DNA of 10,781 nucleotides from Planctomycetaceae bacterium UBA6894. GTDB taxonomy: Bacteria > Planctomycetota > Planctomycetia > Gemmatales > Gemmataceae. A program made the position numbers and the translations under genes. The stretch covers positions 5,582 through 16,362 of the forward strand of contig DKBS01000078.1 in the NCBI GenBank assembly GCA_002451275.1. Direction: 5' to 3'. Below the pieces are notes generated by a model. That model was not told the origin of the DNA, ran no database searches, and worked only from the letters and a program-made list of their open reading frames with translations. Position 1 is the stretch's first letter; every line of letters begins with the position of its first letter. Below, piece after piece: positions 1 through 7,400 of this stretch.

Positions 1-43
1 CCTCACGGCCGTCCGCCCTCACGGCTGTCCGCCCTCACGGCCG
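1..43. repeat. 16-bp tandem repeat, about 2.7 copies, open at left edge
   Basis: Units begin at 1, 17 and 33. The core is CCTCACGGCCGTCCGC; the second copy has one C-to-T change and the third is cut after about 11 bases. The array probably continues left of the window. Sixteen is not a multiple of three, so the repeat would change reading frame with each unit, which argues against a coding repeat. It sits at the downstream end of the decayed minus-strand gene and may have replaced or extended that gene's 3' end. The spacing has no room for CRISPR spacers. Confidence 0.7.
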
Positions 44-737
44 GGGAAGGTGGCGAGCGCCGCCCGGACGGGCCGACGGCAATCACAGAATAGTTTCTCG
101 GTCCGGAATGATCGCTTTGTGCCACGACAGGGGCTGCCGGCCGTCCGAGGGGATTTTCACGCACCGAACCGCCCCAGAGCTCGAGGATCTGGCCGGGTGC
201 GGGCAGGCCCCCTCCCCCGTAGCCTCCACCACCCAGTGACATCATTCCCTGGCCGATCAGGGCGTCGGTGAGGGGCTCCGGGTGGTTGGGCCGGAAGGTC
301 TGGAGGCGGATGCGGCCGGGATGGGTGGAGCCGTTCCAGGCCGCCGTGGGCACCTCGGAGGGCTCGACCCCCTTGCCCTGGACGATGGCCATCTGGCGTC
401 AGGCGCCATCGAGCCAGACATTCCACGAGATGTGGCCTGGTGCGCGGCGCAGGGTGCCATCGCGCTCGAGGGCGTGGAAGCGGTCATCGAAGGGGTCATC
501 GACCTCGCCCTTGATGAGGCGGCCGCGTACCCACAGGCCGCCGGGGCCATCGTGCAGGGCCCGGGCTTAGATGCCGCGGGGCATCTGCTGTTGCTCCATG
601 CCGGCCTCCCAAGGTTTGCCGGTGTCGGAAACAATGAGTTCACGCCGCACGATGAGGCGGTCGACCTCCAGTTCCCACTCCCGCCAGGCCAGTAACGCCG
701 GTGGTGGTAGCACCATCCGGGTGCCGATGTGGAAGCA
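3..737 (-). pseudogene. Decayed gene of unknown function with two in-frame stops
   Basis: One minus-strand frame gives convincing protein across 737 down to about 145, with motifs such as WREWELEVDRLIVRREL, GKPWEAGMEQQQMPRGI, WVRGRLIKGEVDDPFDD, GHISWNVWLDGA and RQMAIVQGKGVEPSE. It is interrupted in frame by TAA at 567-569 and TGA at 399-401, and closed upstream by TGA at 738-740. The first in-frame ATG is at 714-716, but protein-like sequence (FHIGTR) starts before it, so the original 5' end is missing or shifted. After about residue PLGRP (near 145) the translation looks non-coding and runs into the tandem repeat. I do not recognise the family; the Trp/Gly-rich beta-type pattern would suit an exported or carbohydrate-binding protein, but this is a guess. 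It lies about 130 bp downstream of the LamG gene on the same strand and may be the eroded last gene of that cluster. Stop-codon recoding or sequence error are alternatives. Confidence 0.6.
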
Positions 738-800
738 TCACTGTCATAAGGCGATTGGCTATGGCGTTGCGTTTTCCTGGGAGAGTTTTATATAGGTTGG

Positions 801-815
801 CGCCCAGGTTGGGCG
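801..815 (-). terminator. GC-rich hairpin after LamG gene, possible terminator
   Basis: A perfect inverted repeat CGCCCA-GGT-TGGGCG (6-bp arms, 3-base loop) lies about 50 bp past the stop codon of the minus-strand LamG gene. No T-tract follows on the minus strand; the sequence continues into CCAACCTATATAA. It could be a hairpin that ends the operon transcript or stabilises its 3' end. The TATATA next to it (about 789-794) could instead be a -10 element for the decayed gene, but I see no good -35. Confidence 0.35.
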
Positions 816-864
816 ACGGCCAAGACAGTGGGGGATTTAGGTGAAGCGGTACTAAGTCGAGTGG

Positions 865-2490
865 TCAATCGGCCGGCCGAACAAAGGACAGTGCGGCCAG
901 TTCGGATTCGGATAAAACCCCTCCGTGGATTTGCACCTCGCGCATGCGTGCGTTGAGCGGGCCGTTCTCGCCGGTTCCCAGGCGGAGCGGGGTGACGGGA
1001 TCGAGATTCCAGCTGGCGATGGAGGGATCCCTGGTCTGGGCGACGAACTTGCCATCCAGGCAGAGGCGAAGGGAATCGCGTGTCCGGATGGCGGCGATAT
1101 GGTGCCAGCCGGATGGGAAGGGGTGATCCCATGTGACCTGGCGGCCGGCGGACCAGGACCAGACTTTGCCCGAGGGGAGCGTGGAGCAATAGACGGCACC
1201 CGCATGCTCGGCCATGGTCCAGGCGCGGCGGTATTTGACAGCGGGCGTATGGTCGAGCCGGGCTAGCTTTTTCCAGGTGGTGCCGCCCTCGTGCGAATAG
1301 ACCTCGGCCAGGGGCAGCGTGCCGGCGATGAGGCGGCCGTTGTGGACCAGCATGCCCATGACTTCCAATTCATCGCCGAGGCGGCCGAGGTCGGTCCAGG
1401 TCGGTTGCTTGGGGTTTTCGCCGTCCATGCGGTAAACGCGGCCGCTGGGCCAGGTGCCGACATGGAGCCGGCCTTGGTGGTTGGCGAAGGAGTAGGTCTG
1501 GGTGTTGTCACCGAGGCGGCCGAGGTCGGTCCAGGTGGTGCCGTCCCACCGGTAGACATGGCCGCCATCGTAGCTGCCGGCGAGGAGTTGGCCCCCGTGG
1601 ACCGCGAGGGCCACGGGGCGTTTGGGTTCGGGTTTGCCGGCGCTGTCCATTCCGGTGGGGACGGGCAGGGCTGTCCATTTTCCAGTGGTTTCCAGCCGGA
1701 AAAAACCGGCGGGGCGGTAGAGGGATGAGGCGTGCAGTCGGCCCTGGAAGGTCACCAGGCCGCCGACGGCCTCGGTGTCGGGCAGTTTGCCGCAGTCGGT
1801 CCAGGTGGTGCCGCCCTCGTACCGGAAGATCCGGCCGCCGAGGGTCTGGTTGGGGGATTCGGGCAGGCTGGAACCGGCGAGGCGGTAGCGGCCGGTGCCG
1901 GCATAGAGTTTGCCTTGGAACTCCGCCAGCGCGGTGACAGCGTTGGAACCATCGGGCGCGCCACAATCGGCCCAGTTGCCGTCACCCCGGTAGCGGTAGA
2001 CGCGGCCGGACTGGCCGGGCCCGGGTTCACAGGTGCCGGCATAGAGATGGCCTGCATGGGTGGCGAGGGCGAAGGCGAGCAGCGCCTTGCCGGGCTGGCC
2101 GCAGTCACGCCAGGGGGAGGCGTGGTTGTCATCGATGCCGAACTGCAGGTGGCGGCAGTTGGGCTGGCTGGAGGTGACGCCTGTGCTGGATTTCAGCGTG
2201 AGGTGGAAGCCGCGCCGGGTGGCGGGGTCGTACCGGGAGAGGAGGTCGCCGGTGGGCAGGTCGCCCGTGTCATCCGCCTTTAGCCACAGCGTGAGGGTGA
2301 AATCTCTGGAGCCCAGCGCGGGGGTTTGTGAGGCCGGAATGTCGAGGGGTTTGGTGATCAGTGGCCAGCGGGCGGCAGGCGGGGTTTCGGGCGGGGGTGG
2401 GAAGGCCGAGGCGGGCGAGAACGCCCAGGCCAGCGAGAGGAGGGCGGGGGCCAGGTAGCGGGCACAGGAATTTTTGCGGAGGGTTGGCAT
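865..2490 (-). CDS. Secreted LamG protein with inserted seven-bladed beta-propeller
   Basis: A 541-residue exported protein if ATG at 2488-2490 is used; an in-frame GTG at 2500-2502 would add four residues, and neither start has a clear ribosome binding site. The signal peptide covers about residues 1-29 (RKN, then PALLSLAWAFS, then ASA). Residues 41-121 look like the first half of a LamG/concanavalin jelly roll (DFTLTLWLKA at 63-72, GFHLTLK at 94-100, LQFGIDD at 115-121). The second half appears only at 456-541 (SGWHHIAAIR, LRLCLDGKFV, PLRLGTG, ARMREVQIHGG, LSESELAAL). Between them, seven repeats of about 45-60 residues follow the pattern [HQ]xGxLxxGT..GxVYR..G..WTDLGRLGD, as expected for a beta-propeller. 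LamG domains in this setting usually bind glycans; no catalytic residues are evident. It is the last intact gene of the glycan cluster, about 64 bp after the HTH gene. The exported location and fold assignment are fairly secure; the ligand is unknown. Confidence 0.88.
   Translation of the reverse strand: MPTLRKNSCARYLAPALLSLAWAFSPASAFPPPPETPPAARWPLITKPLDIPASQTPALGSRDFTLTLWLKADDTGDLPTGDLLSRYDPATRRGFHLTLKSSTGVTSSQPNCRHLQFGIDDNHASPWRDCGQPGKALLAFALATHAGHLYAGTCEPGPGQSGRVYRYRGDGNWADCGAPDGSNAVTALAEFQGKLYAGTGRYRLAGSSLPESPNQTLGGRIFRYEGGTTWTDCGKLPDTEAVGGLVTFQGRLHASSLYRPAGFFRLETTGKWTALPVPTGMDSAGKPEPKRPVALAVHGGQLLAGSYDGGHVYRWDGTTWTDLGRLGDNTQTYSFANHQGRLHVGTWPSGRVYRMDGENPKQPTWTDLGRLGDELEVMGMLVHNGRLIAGTLPLAEVYSHEGGTTWKKLARLDHTPAVKYRRAWTMAEHAGAVYCSTLPSGKVWSWSAGRQVTWDHPFPSGWHHIAAIRTRDSLRLCLDGKFVAQTRDPSIASWNLDPVTPLRLGTGENGPLNARMREVQIHGGVLSESELAALSFVRPAD
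1273..1820. repeat. Internal DNA repeats encoding propeller blades
   Basis: The propeller blades are similar at the DNA level. A 26-bp identical repeat lies at 1376-1401 and 1511-1536, exactly 135 bp (45 codons) apart, and encodes the WTDLGRLGD blade segment. A second exact 20-bp repeat lies at 1273-1292 and 1801-1820 and encodes the GGTTW region. Preserved nucleotide identity, and not only protein similarity, suggests recent internal duplication or gene conversion between blades. Confidence 0.75.
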
Positions 2491-2554
2491 GGGTGGGGTC
2501 ACTCGGCGGGCCAGGAGGGAGATTGCCAGGGTAAGCGGCCGAGGGCATTGGCCG

Positions 2555-3106
2555 CTATTTTCTGGAAACGGCCGCCATGACCGTGCGGGTCAGTTTCGGG
2601 TCGAGCCTGCGGAGGTGTTCCAATTCGAGGGCGCTGTTGATGACAGCGATTTCCTGGGCATCGCGAAGAACGGATTCAGTAATCATGTCGTTGCCATGGA
2701 GCCAGGCGGCTACCTCGCACCAGGACCAAAGTGGGGCACCTTCCGAAATATCACAAACCGGGGGCGGGAAGCCGCCTGGGCCCCTTTCCCCGTGGATGTA
2801 CTGGTGAACCAGTTGCCGGGACCGGCCGATCCTTCTGGCTATCTCGGATTGGGAAACCAGGTTGGAGGAATCGACCCGCAGGATTTCAACCGTAGGCCCG
2901 AGTTTCCGCACGTCGGCAATAGCACGGAGGATGGCTTCGATGAGAGACGGGGCTTCCCTGCAAAAGGAAACAAAGCACCTGCCCGACTGGAAGCAAACGG
3001 TGGCGTCGTTACACCCTGCCTCAAAAAGCGCGTCAGCGACCGTGTCATCCAAAACCGGAATCCCGGACAGGACTACCGTGAATTCATGATTGCTGTCCAC
3101 GGTCAT
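2555..3106 (-). CDS. Helix-turn-helix DNA-binding protein, regulator-like
   Basis: A 183-residue cytoplasmic protein with no signal peptide. ATG at 3104-3106 is chosen because AAGGAT lies 8-9 bases upstream; an in-frame ATG at 3131-3133 would add nine residues but overlaps the intergenic space after the sulfatase. The N-terminal part (about 9-80) is an alpha/beta region (FTVVLSGIP, ADALFEAGCNDATVCF, EAILRAIADV). Residues 84-106 form a helix-turn-helix (VSQSEIARRIGRSRQLVHQY). These are followed by GPGGFPPPV (109-117) and PLWSWCEVAAWL (125-136). This HTH-GPGGFP-PLW-W-VAAWL arrangement occurs in small, poorly studied bacterial DNA-binding proteins of the MerR/excisionase-like type. It lies 31 bp after the sulfatase and about 64 bp before the LamG gene, all co-directional, so co-transcription is likely. 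A local regulatory role is inferred from position only; an orphan antitoxin-type regulator is an alternative. Confidence 0.83.
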   Translation of the reverse strand: MTVDSNHEFTVVLSGIPVLDDTVADALFEAGCNDATVCFQSGRCFVSFCREAPSLIEAILRAIADVRKLGPTVEILRVDSSNLVSQSEIARRIGRSRQLVHQYIHGERGPGGFPPPVCDISEGAPLWSWCEVAAWLHGNDMITESVLRDAQEIAVINSALELEHLRRLDPKLTRTVMAAVSRK

Positions 3107-3137
3107 AGTCGAAAATCCTTGGCATAGGGTCATGAAA

Positions 3138-4469
3138 TCACTCGGCGGGGCCGCCGCCCCAGAGGGGTGGGGTGTTGTCCTTGTTCCAGGTGTCCCAGGC
3201 CGCCTGGAGTTCCCGGACCTTGTCCGGGTGTTTATCGGAGAGGTCGGTGGTCTCGCCGATGTCGTCTTTCAGGTTGTAGAGGCGGGGCTTGGAGACACCT
3301 TTGCCGCCCTCTGTGGCCAGATCGTAGCGGACGAGTTTCCAGTCTCCCTGGCGGATGGCCATTTGTTTGCCCAGGCGCCAATGGAGTGCCTGGTGCGGTG
3401 CGGTTGTTTCCTTACCCTGGAGGTGGGGCAGCAGGTTCACGCCCTCGACCTTCCAATCGGGTTGGGGAGCGACGGCGGCGGCAGCCAGCGCGGTGGGCAG
3501 GATGTCGAGCTGGATGACGGGCTGGTCGTAGACGGCGCCTGCCGGGATGATGCCGGGCCAGGAGGCGAGGAAGGGGACGCGGACGCCGCCCTCGAGCGTG
3601 GAGCGTTTGGAGCCGCGCAGGGGTTTGTTGACCGAGCCGTTGAGGGTGGTGCCGGGCATGGTGGGCCCGCCGTTGTCGCTGAAGAAGAAGATGAGGGTGT
3701 TCTTGTCGAGGCCGGCATCGCGGAGCTTGGCGGTGACGGTGCCGATGGCATCGTCCATGGCGCTCATCATGGCGGCGTAGCTGCGGCGTCTGGGATCGGT
3801 GATGGCGGCGAATTTTTTCAGGCGTGGCTCATCGGCCTGCAGGGGGGTGTGGACGGCGTTGAAGGCGAGGTAGAGGAAGAACGGGTTGGCCTTGTTGCGC
3901 TCGATGAAGCCGACCGATTCGCGGGCGAGGGTGTCGGTGAGGTAGGGGGTGTCCTGCTGGCCGGCGGGCTGGGTGCCGCGGAGGATGCCGTTGGGCCGGA
4001 AATAATCGTGCGCGCCGCCGAGGAAACCGAAGAACTCATCGAAGCCGCGCTGCCCGGGATGGTGGTCTGGTGAGGAGCCCAGGTGCCACTTGCCGACCAG
4101 GGCGGTGCGGTATCCGGCCGCCTTGAGGCGATCGGCCAGGGTTTTCTGGGTGAGGGGCAGTCCCTGCTTGGGGCCGTTGCCCGGATTGAACTCGTGGCCG
4201 AAGCGGGTCTGGTACCTGCCGGTGAGCATGCCGGCGCGGGTGGGGGAGCAGTAGGGGCCGCTGACATAGCCGCTGGTGCAGCGGGTGCCTGATTTGGCCA
4301 AGGCATCGAGGTGCGGGGTGGGGATGTCAGTGCAGCCGTGGAAGCCGACATCGGCATAGCCCATGTCATCGCCGACGATGACCAGGATGTTGGGGCGGCG
4401 GGTCTCCTGCGCACCCACGGGGGCGCAGGCCAGCAGCAGTGCCAGAAGGAGGAGGGGGTTGCGGTGCAT
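3138..4469 (-). CDS. Exported sulfatase (arylsulfatase family, S1)
   Basis: A 443-residue type I sulfatase that hydrolyses sulfate esters, probably on a sulfated polysaccharide, outside the cytoplasm. The signal peptide covers about residues 1-20 (LLLLALLLACAPVGA). The Ca-binding start of the fold is NILVIVGDDMGYADVG (D34, D35). The formylglycine signature CSPTRAGMLTGR places the modified cysteine at 74, with R78. GKWHLG gives K127 and H129, FSDNGG gives the metal-binding D265-N266, and KPLRGSK gives K288. The length is normal for the family and all key residues are present, so the enzyme should be active if a formylglycine-generating enzyme exists elsewhere; none is in the window. The start at ATG 4467-4469 has GGAG seven bases upstream. 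It follows the TIM-barrel gene by 58 bp and precedes the HTH gene by 31 bp, which fits one operon. Exact substrate cannot be read from the sequence. Confidence 0.96.
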   Translation of the reverse strand: MHRNPLLLLALLLACAPVGAQETRRPNILVIVGDDMGYADVGFHGCTDIPTPHLDALAKSGTRCTSGYVSGPYCSPTRAGMLTGRYQTRFGHEFNPGNGPKQGLPLTQKTLADRLKAAGYRTALVGKWHLGSSPDHHPGQRGFDEFFGFLGGAHDYFRPNGILRGTQPAGQQDTPYLTDTLARESVGFIERNKANPFFLYLAFNAVHTPLQADEPRLKKFAAITDPRRRSYAAMMSAMDDAIGTVTAKLRDAGLDKNTLIFFFSDNGGPTMPGTTLNGSVNKPLRGSKRSTLEGGVRVPFLASWPGIIPAGAVYDQPVIQLDILPTALAAAAVAPQPDWKVEGVNLLPHLQGKETTAPHQALHWRLGKQMAIRQGDWKLVRYDLATEGGKGVSKPRLYNLKDDIGETTDLSDKHPDKVRELQAAWDTWNKDNTPPLWGGGPAE

Positions 4470-4527
4470 GGCGGGGCTCCGGTCAGCGGATCGTGTCTCC
4501 GGAGCCTAACACGGAACAGGCCGGAAA

Positions 4528-6879
4528 TTAATCCCCCTGGTTCAGGCGGACTTGCCTGATGTGGATTTTGGATGGTTTTTCCGGTGAAGACGGGGCGGGT
4601 TTAGGTTGGGCCATCGGGGTTTCCCAGAGAGCGATGCCGATTTCATCGAACGCCGGCAGCGCCCCGGGATTTGGCAGCAGTAGATCGGTTTGGATAAGGG
4701 GTTTATCGGCGGTTTTGTCGCCCGGGTCGGTTAGGGAGACCCGCAAGGTGGGGAGGCCGGGCTGTTTGCCGGGAACGAGTTCCCAGGAGAAGGCGTAGGG
4801 CTTGCCGGTGAGCAGGCCACCGGGGACCTGGACGGGCACCTGGTTGGAAGTGCCGTTTTGGTTGAGCACCACGGTGGCTTTGTCCGGGCTGGTGAGGCGC
4901 AGGGTGAGGGAGTCGCGGCCGGCGGGCTGGTCGGCAGTGAACAGGCCGAGCAGGAGCGGGTTATCGGGGTTGGAGCCGAATTGGTCCACCTGGAAGTGGA
5001 TGGAGGCGTTCCACCGGTTTGGGGCGGCGGGGGCCAGCACGGGGCGGACGAAGCGGCGGCGCTGGGTGGTGGCCGGCTGGCTTTGCACCGCGAGGGCTTG
5101 ACCGGGCTGATCCCACCGGTAGGGCAGGTTTTCGAGACTCATCAGCGGGACCTGGTGCGCGGGCTTTTTGGTTCCGGCGATGGCGAGCATGTCGAAATCG
5201 AAGTGCCAGCCGTTTTGCAGCGGGTCGGTGCGAAAATCTTCCGCCAGGGAAGGGGCCTGTTCCCGGCCGGTGTTGAAGGTGCGGTTGCGCAGCGCCGAGA
5301 GGAACGGGTTGACCGGGGCTTTCGGGTCTACGCCGTAGCGGGTGTGCTCGGACCAGACCCAGACATATTCATCGCTGTGGGCTAGGGCCAGAGGCAGGTT
5401 GGACCAGAAGGATTCGGGACCGCCGCTGGGCCAGCCGGGCCAGAGGGACCAGGGATCGTCCTCGACCCAGGCGGCCATGCCGGTGCGGAGGAAGGAGTCG
5501 TACTTCGCGGGGTTGGAGCTGAAGGCACGCCAGTTGCGGATTTTGGCGCGGGTTTCGACGAACCTGTCGCGGCCGCCGGGGAAGCCCTCGCGGGTGTGCT
5601 TGGTGCCGGGGCCCTGGCCGAAGTAGAAGGTGTTCTCGTAACCGTGAATGAGCTGGCCGGGTTTCTGGATGCCCTCGAGGATGCCGTTGAGGAAACCGTT
5701 GGCACCTTGGATGGGTTCATATTCGTTGGCATCGGGGGACCAGGCGAAGGTGATGATGATTTTGACGCCGGGTAGTTCCTCCTGGACGGCGCGGATCCAC
5801 TGGGCGCCGCGCTTGCGCAGCACCTCGGGGGTGTCCTTGCCGAGGGGGAACTTCCGGTTGGCGGGGCGCGCGGGGTCGAACTCGGGTACGCCGGATGCGG
5901 TCCGCCAGCGGTAGTTGCCGTACTGCTCGGTGTCGAGCCAGAAGCCCTTCAGACCGGCCAAGCGGCAGAGGCGCGCGGCCTGGCGGGCATTGTGCTCGAG
6001 GATGGCCCAGTCGGCGTCGCTGGTGAAATCGGGCATGAAGCGGCCGCGGGTGGCATCGATCATGGAGTAGTTGAGGAAGTTGTCGGTGAGGCCGCGCCAC
6101 TGGACGGAGTTAAGGTCGGCGGCGACGGCATCGATGGCGGCGGGTGGGATACGGGTGGCGTTCCAGACCACGCCGTGCAGGAAACGGTCTTCGGCGGGCA
6201 GGCCCATTTGCCCGGACCATTTGGCATCGATCAGCGCGGGGATGATGAGGCCATCGTAGGGGAAGGTGGCGGTGAATTCGGGGTGCCGGGCGAGGTAGCG
6301 GGAGTCGACAGCCTGATCGCCGCCGACGGTGGTGAATTGGCCGCCGCAGACCATCTTCTTGCCGCGCAATTCGGCCGCGGTGGCCCAGGCCTCGGGGGGC
6401 GGTTTCACGCCGGTCTCGACATGGATCCACGCCAGCTCCAGCGGCTTTTCCCCGGAGGGTGGATCGAATCGCAGGCGGGACCCATCGGGCAGCGGCGGCA
6501 GGCGCAGGGTGTATTCGTGCCATTGGCCATCGGGGATGACCTCGAACAGCCGGGAGTTGGCTTCGGAGATTGGTTTGCCGAAGTAGAACTGGGCCACCGG
6601 GTCGCCAGTGGAACGGAGGCGGATGGTGACGGTGACGGGTTGGCCGGGCGGATAGTTGGCAGGTGGGCCGACGAGGAATGGATCGGGGCCGATGGTCTGG
6701 AGGCGCAGGCCATCGGGGGAGGAGCCCCCCTGGGACAACGATGGGTTGGGAGTCCATGGGCCGAGGCCTTTGGAGAAATCATGGTGGGCGACGGTGTCGG
6801 CCCGGGTGGCCACCCAGGGTGTTGTCAGGAGAAATGCGCACAGGAACAGGGTTTGCGGAAGAAGGTGGTGATGGCGCAT
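4528..6879 (-). CDS. Exported TIM-barrel-like protein, putative glycoside hydrolase
   Basis: A 783-residue exported protein from ATG at 6877-6879; an in-frame ATG at 6922-6924 would add 15 residues ahead of the signal peptide and is less likely. No ribosome binding site is evident for either. Signal peptide about 1-27 (LFLCAFLLTTPWVATRA). Residues 28-157 resemble a beta-sandwich carbohydrate-binding module (VTVTIRLRSTGDP, DGQWHEYTLRLP, LELAWIHVE). Residues about 170-540 look like a (beta/alpha)8 barrel: MVCGGQFTT, YDGLIIPALIDAKW, HNARQAARLCRLAGLKGFWL, IIITFAWSPD, HGYENTFYF. The strand-end GFWLDTEQYG (D316, E318) and E415 are candidate catalytic acids. Residues about 545-783 form another beta-rich domain. 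I cannot assign a CAZy family, so glycan hydrolysis is inferred from fold pattern, export and the adjacent sulfatase. It is the first gene of the minus-strand cluster. Confidence 0.85.
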   Translation of the reverse strand: MRHHHLLPQTLFLCAFLLTTPWVATRADTVAHHDFSKGLGPWTPNPSLSQGGSSPDGLRLQTIGPDPFLVGPPANYPPGQPVTVTIRLRSTGDPVAQFYFGKPISEANSRLFEVIPDGQWHEYTLRLPPLPDGSRLRFDPPSGEKPLELAWIHVETGVKPPPEAWATAAELRGKKMVCGGQFTTVGGDQAVDSRYLARHPEFTATFPYDGLIIPALIDAKWSGQMGLPAEDRFLHGVVWNATRIPPAAIDAVAADLNSVQWRGLTDNFLNYSMIDATRGRFMPDFTSDADWAILEHNARQAARLCRLAGLKGFWLDTEQYGNYRWRTASGVPEFDPARPANRKFPLGKDTPEVLRKRGAQWIRAVQEELPGVKIIITFAWSPDANEYEPIQGANGFLNGILEGIQKPGQLIHGYENTFYFGQGPGTKHTREGFPGGRDRFVETRAKIRNWRAFSSNPAKYDSFLRTGMAAWVEDDPWSLWPGWPSGGPESFWSNLPLALAHSDEYVWVWSEHTRYGVDPKAPVNPFLSALRNRTFNTGREQAPSLAEDFRTDPLQNGWHFDFDMLAIAGTKKPAHQVPLMSLENLPYRWDQPGQALAVQSQPATTQRRRFVRPVLAPAAPNRWNASIHFQVDQFGSNPDNPLLLGLFTADQPAGRDSLTLRLTSPDKATVVLNQNGTSNQVPVQVPGGLLTGKPYAFSWELVPGKQPGLPTLRVSLTDPGDKTADKPLIQTDLLLPNPGALPAFDEIGIALWETPMAQPKPAPSSPEKPSKIHIRQVRLNQGD

Positions 6880-7040
6880 GCTTTTCAAAAACCAGGGGGA
6901 TAAACAGGGGCTGGAGGTATCCATTGGAACATATTGCGGGTGGGCCGTGGTGTGGGAGGGCTGGGATAAGCTTTGCCTGTCGCTGGTTCTGGATGGAGCA
7001 GTCTGGTACGGTGCATCCGGTTTTGGTGGGGTAACAAGCC
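6880..7040. promoter_or_regulatory. Divergent intergenic region, expected promoters
   Basis: This 161-bp gap separates the head of the four-gene minus-strand cluster from the divergent plus-strand CPCC gene, so it must hold the start signals of both unless the cluster is transcribed from farther away. I looked for -35/-10 pairs on both strands and found no convincing match. The region is more AT-rich only around 6925-6940. The call rests on gene orientation alone. Confidence 0.4.
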
Positions 7041-7400
7041 ATGGCCGAACTGTTTGCGTGTCCCTGCTGCGGGTACCTGGGTTTGCCGTACCCGGCTTAT
7101 GAAAAACTGCCGTCTCCTCCCTTTGATGACCTGGGATTGCCGCCCTACGTCGACCGGTTTGGCAGTGCCTCGTTCCAGTGCTGTGACTGCTGCGGCTACG
7201 AGTTTGGATTTGACTGCGATGCGGGAGCCTGTGGCCGGGCCCGGTCGTTTCGTGAGTATCTGGAGGGCTGGATGCGGGATGGGGCCTGCTGGTTTAACAG
7301 CAGTAGACCAGCGCCAACAGGATGGGACCTGGCATCGCAATTGGCGGCTGCGGGAATGGCGATGCCGTCCATAGACGGCAATAATAATCCCGGAAGGTAG
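7041..7400 (+). CDS. Small CPCC-type cysteine-rich protein
   Basis: A 119-residue probably cytoplasmic protein and the only convincing plus-strand gene here. It has two cysteine knuckles, CPCCGYLGLP (C7, C9, C10) and CCDCCGYEFGFD (C47, C48, C50, C51). C7/C10 and C48/C51 are the likely zinc ligands. After these comes a conserved-looking tail with SFREYLEGWMRDGACWF (69 onward) and PTGWDLASQL. This matches the general plan of the cysteine-rich CPCC domain family, small proteins of unknown function sometimes found near toxin genes as possible immunity proteins; no toxin is visible here. A weak GGGG lies about 10 bases before ATG. It is divergent from the glycan cluster and convergent with the PEP-CTERM gene, so it is transcribed alone. 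The family call is moderate; no function is claimed. Confidence 0.8.
   Translation: MAELFACPCCGYLGLPYPAYEKLPSPPFDDLGLPPYVDRFGSASFQCCDCCGYEFGFDCDAGACGRARSFREYLEGWMRDGACWFNSSRPAPTGWDLASQLAAAGMAMPSIDGNNNPGR

Noticed and set aside
1..43. CRISPR array
   Set aside because: The 16-bp units abut each other with no spacers, and no cas genes are present.
399..401. TGA read as selenocysteine or tryptophan in the decayed gene
   Set aside because: A second in-frame stop in the same gene is TAA, and neighbouring genes use TGA as a normal stop, so recoding is less likely than decay.
282..695. Plus-strand frame of 137 codons at the left side
   Set aside because: It mirrors the codons of the decayed minus-strand gene, whose translation has more protein-like motifs (Trp, charged beta-strand patterns). 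I considered it the shadow, although it is uninterrupted.
3090..4073. Long plus-strand frame of 327 codons opposite the sulfatase
   Set aside because: It is Gly/Val/Glu-rich, has no domain-like motif, and lies antisense to a sulfatase with all catalytic residues. This is a typical high-GC shadow.
5992..6903. Plus-strand frame of 303 codons opposite the TIM-barrel gene
   Set aside because: Gly-rich, low-complexity antisense translation. The minus strand carries a signal peptide and ordered domains over the same bases.
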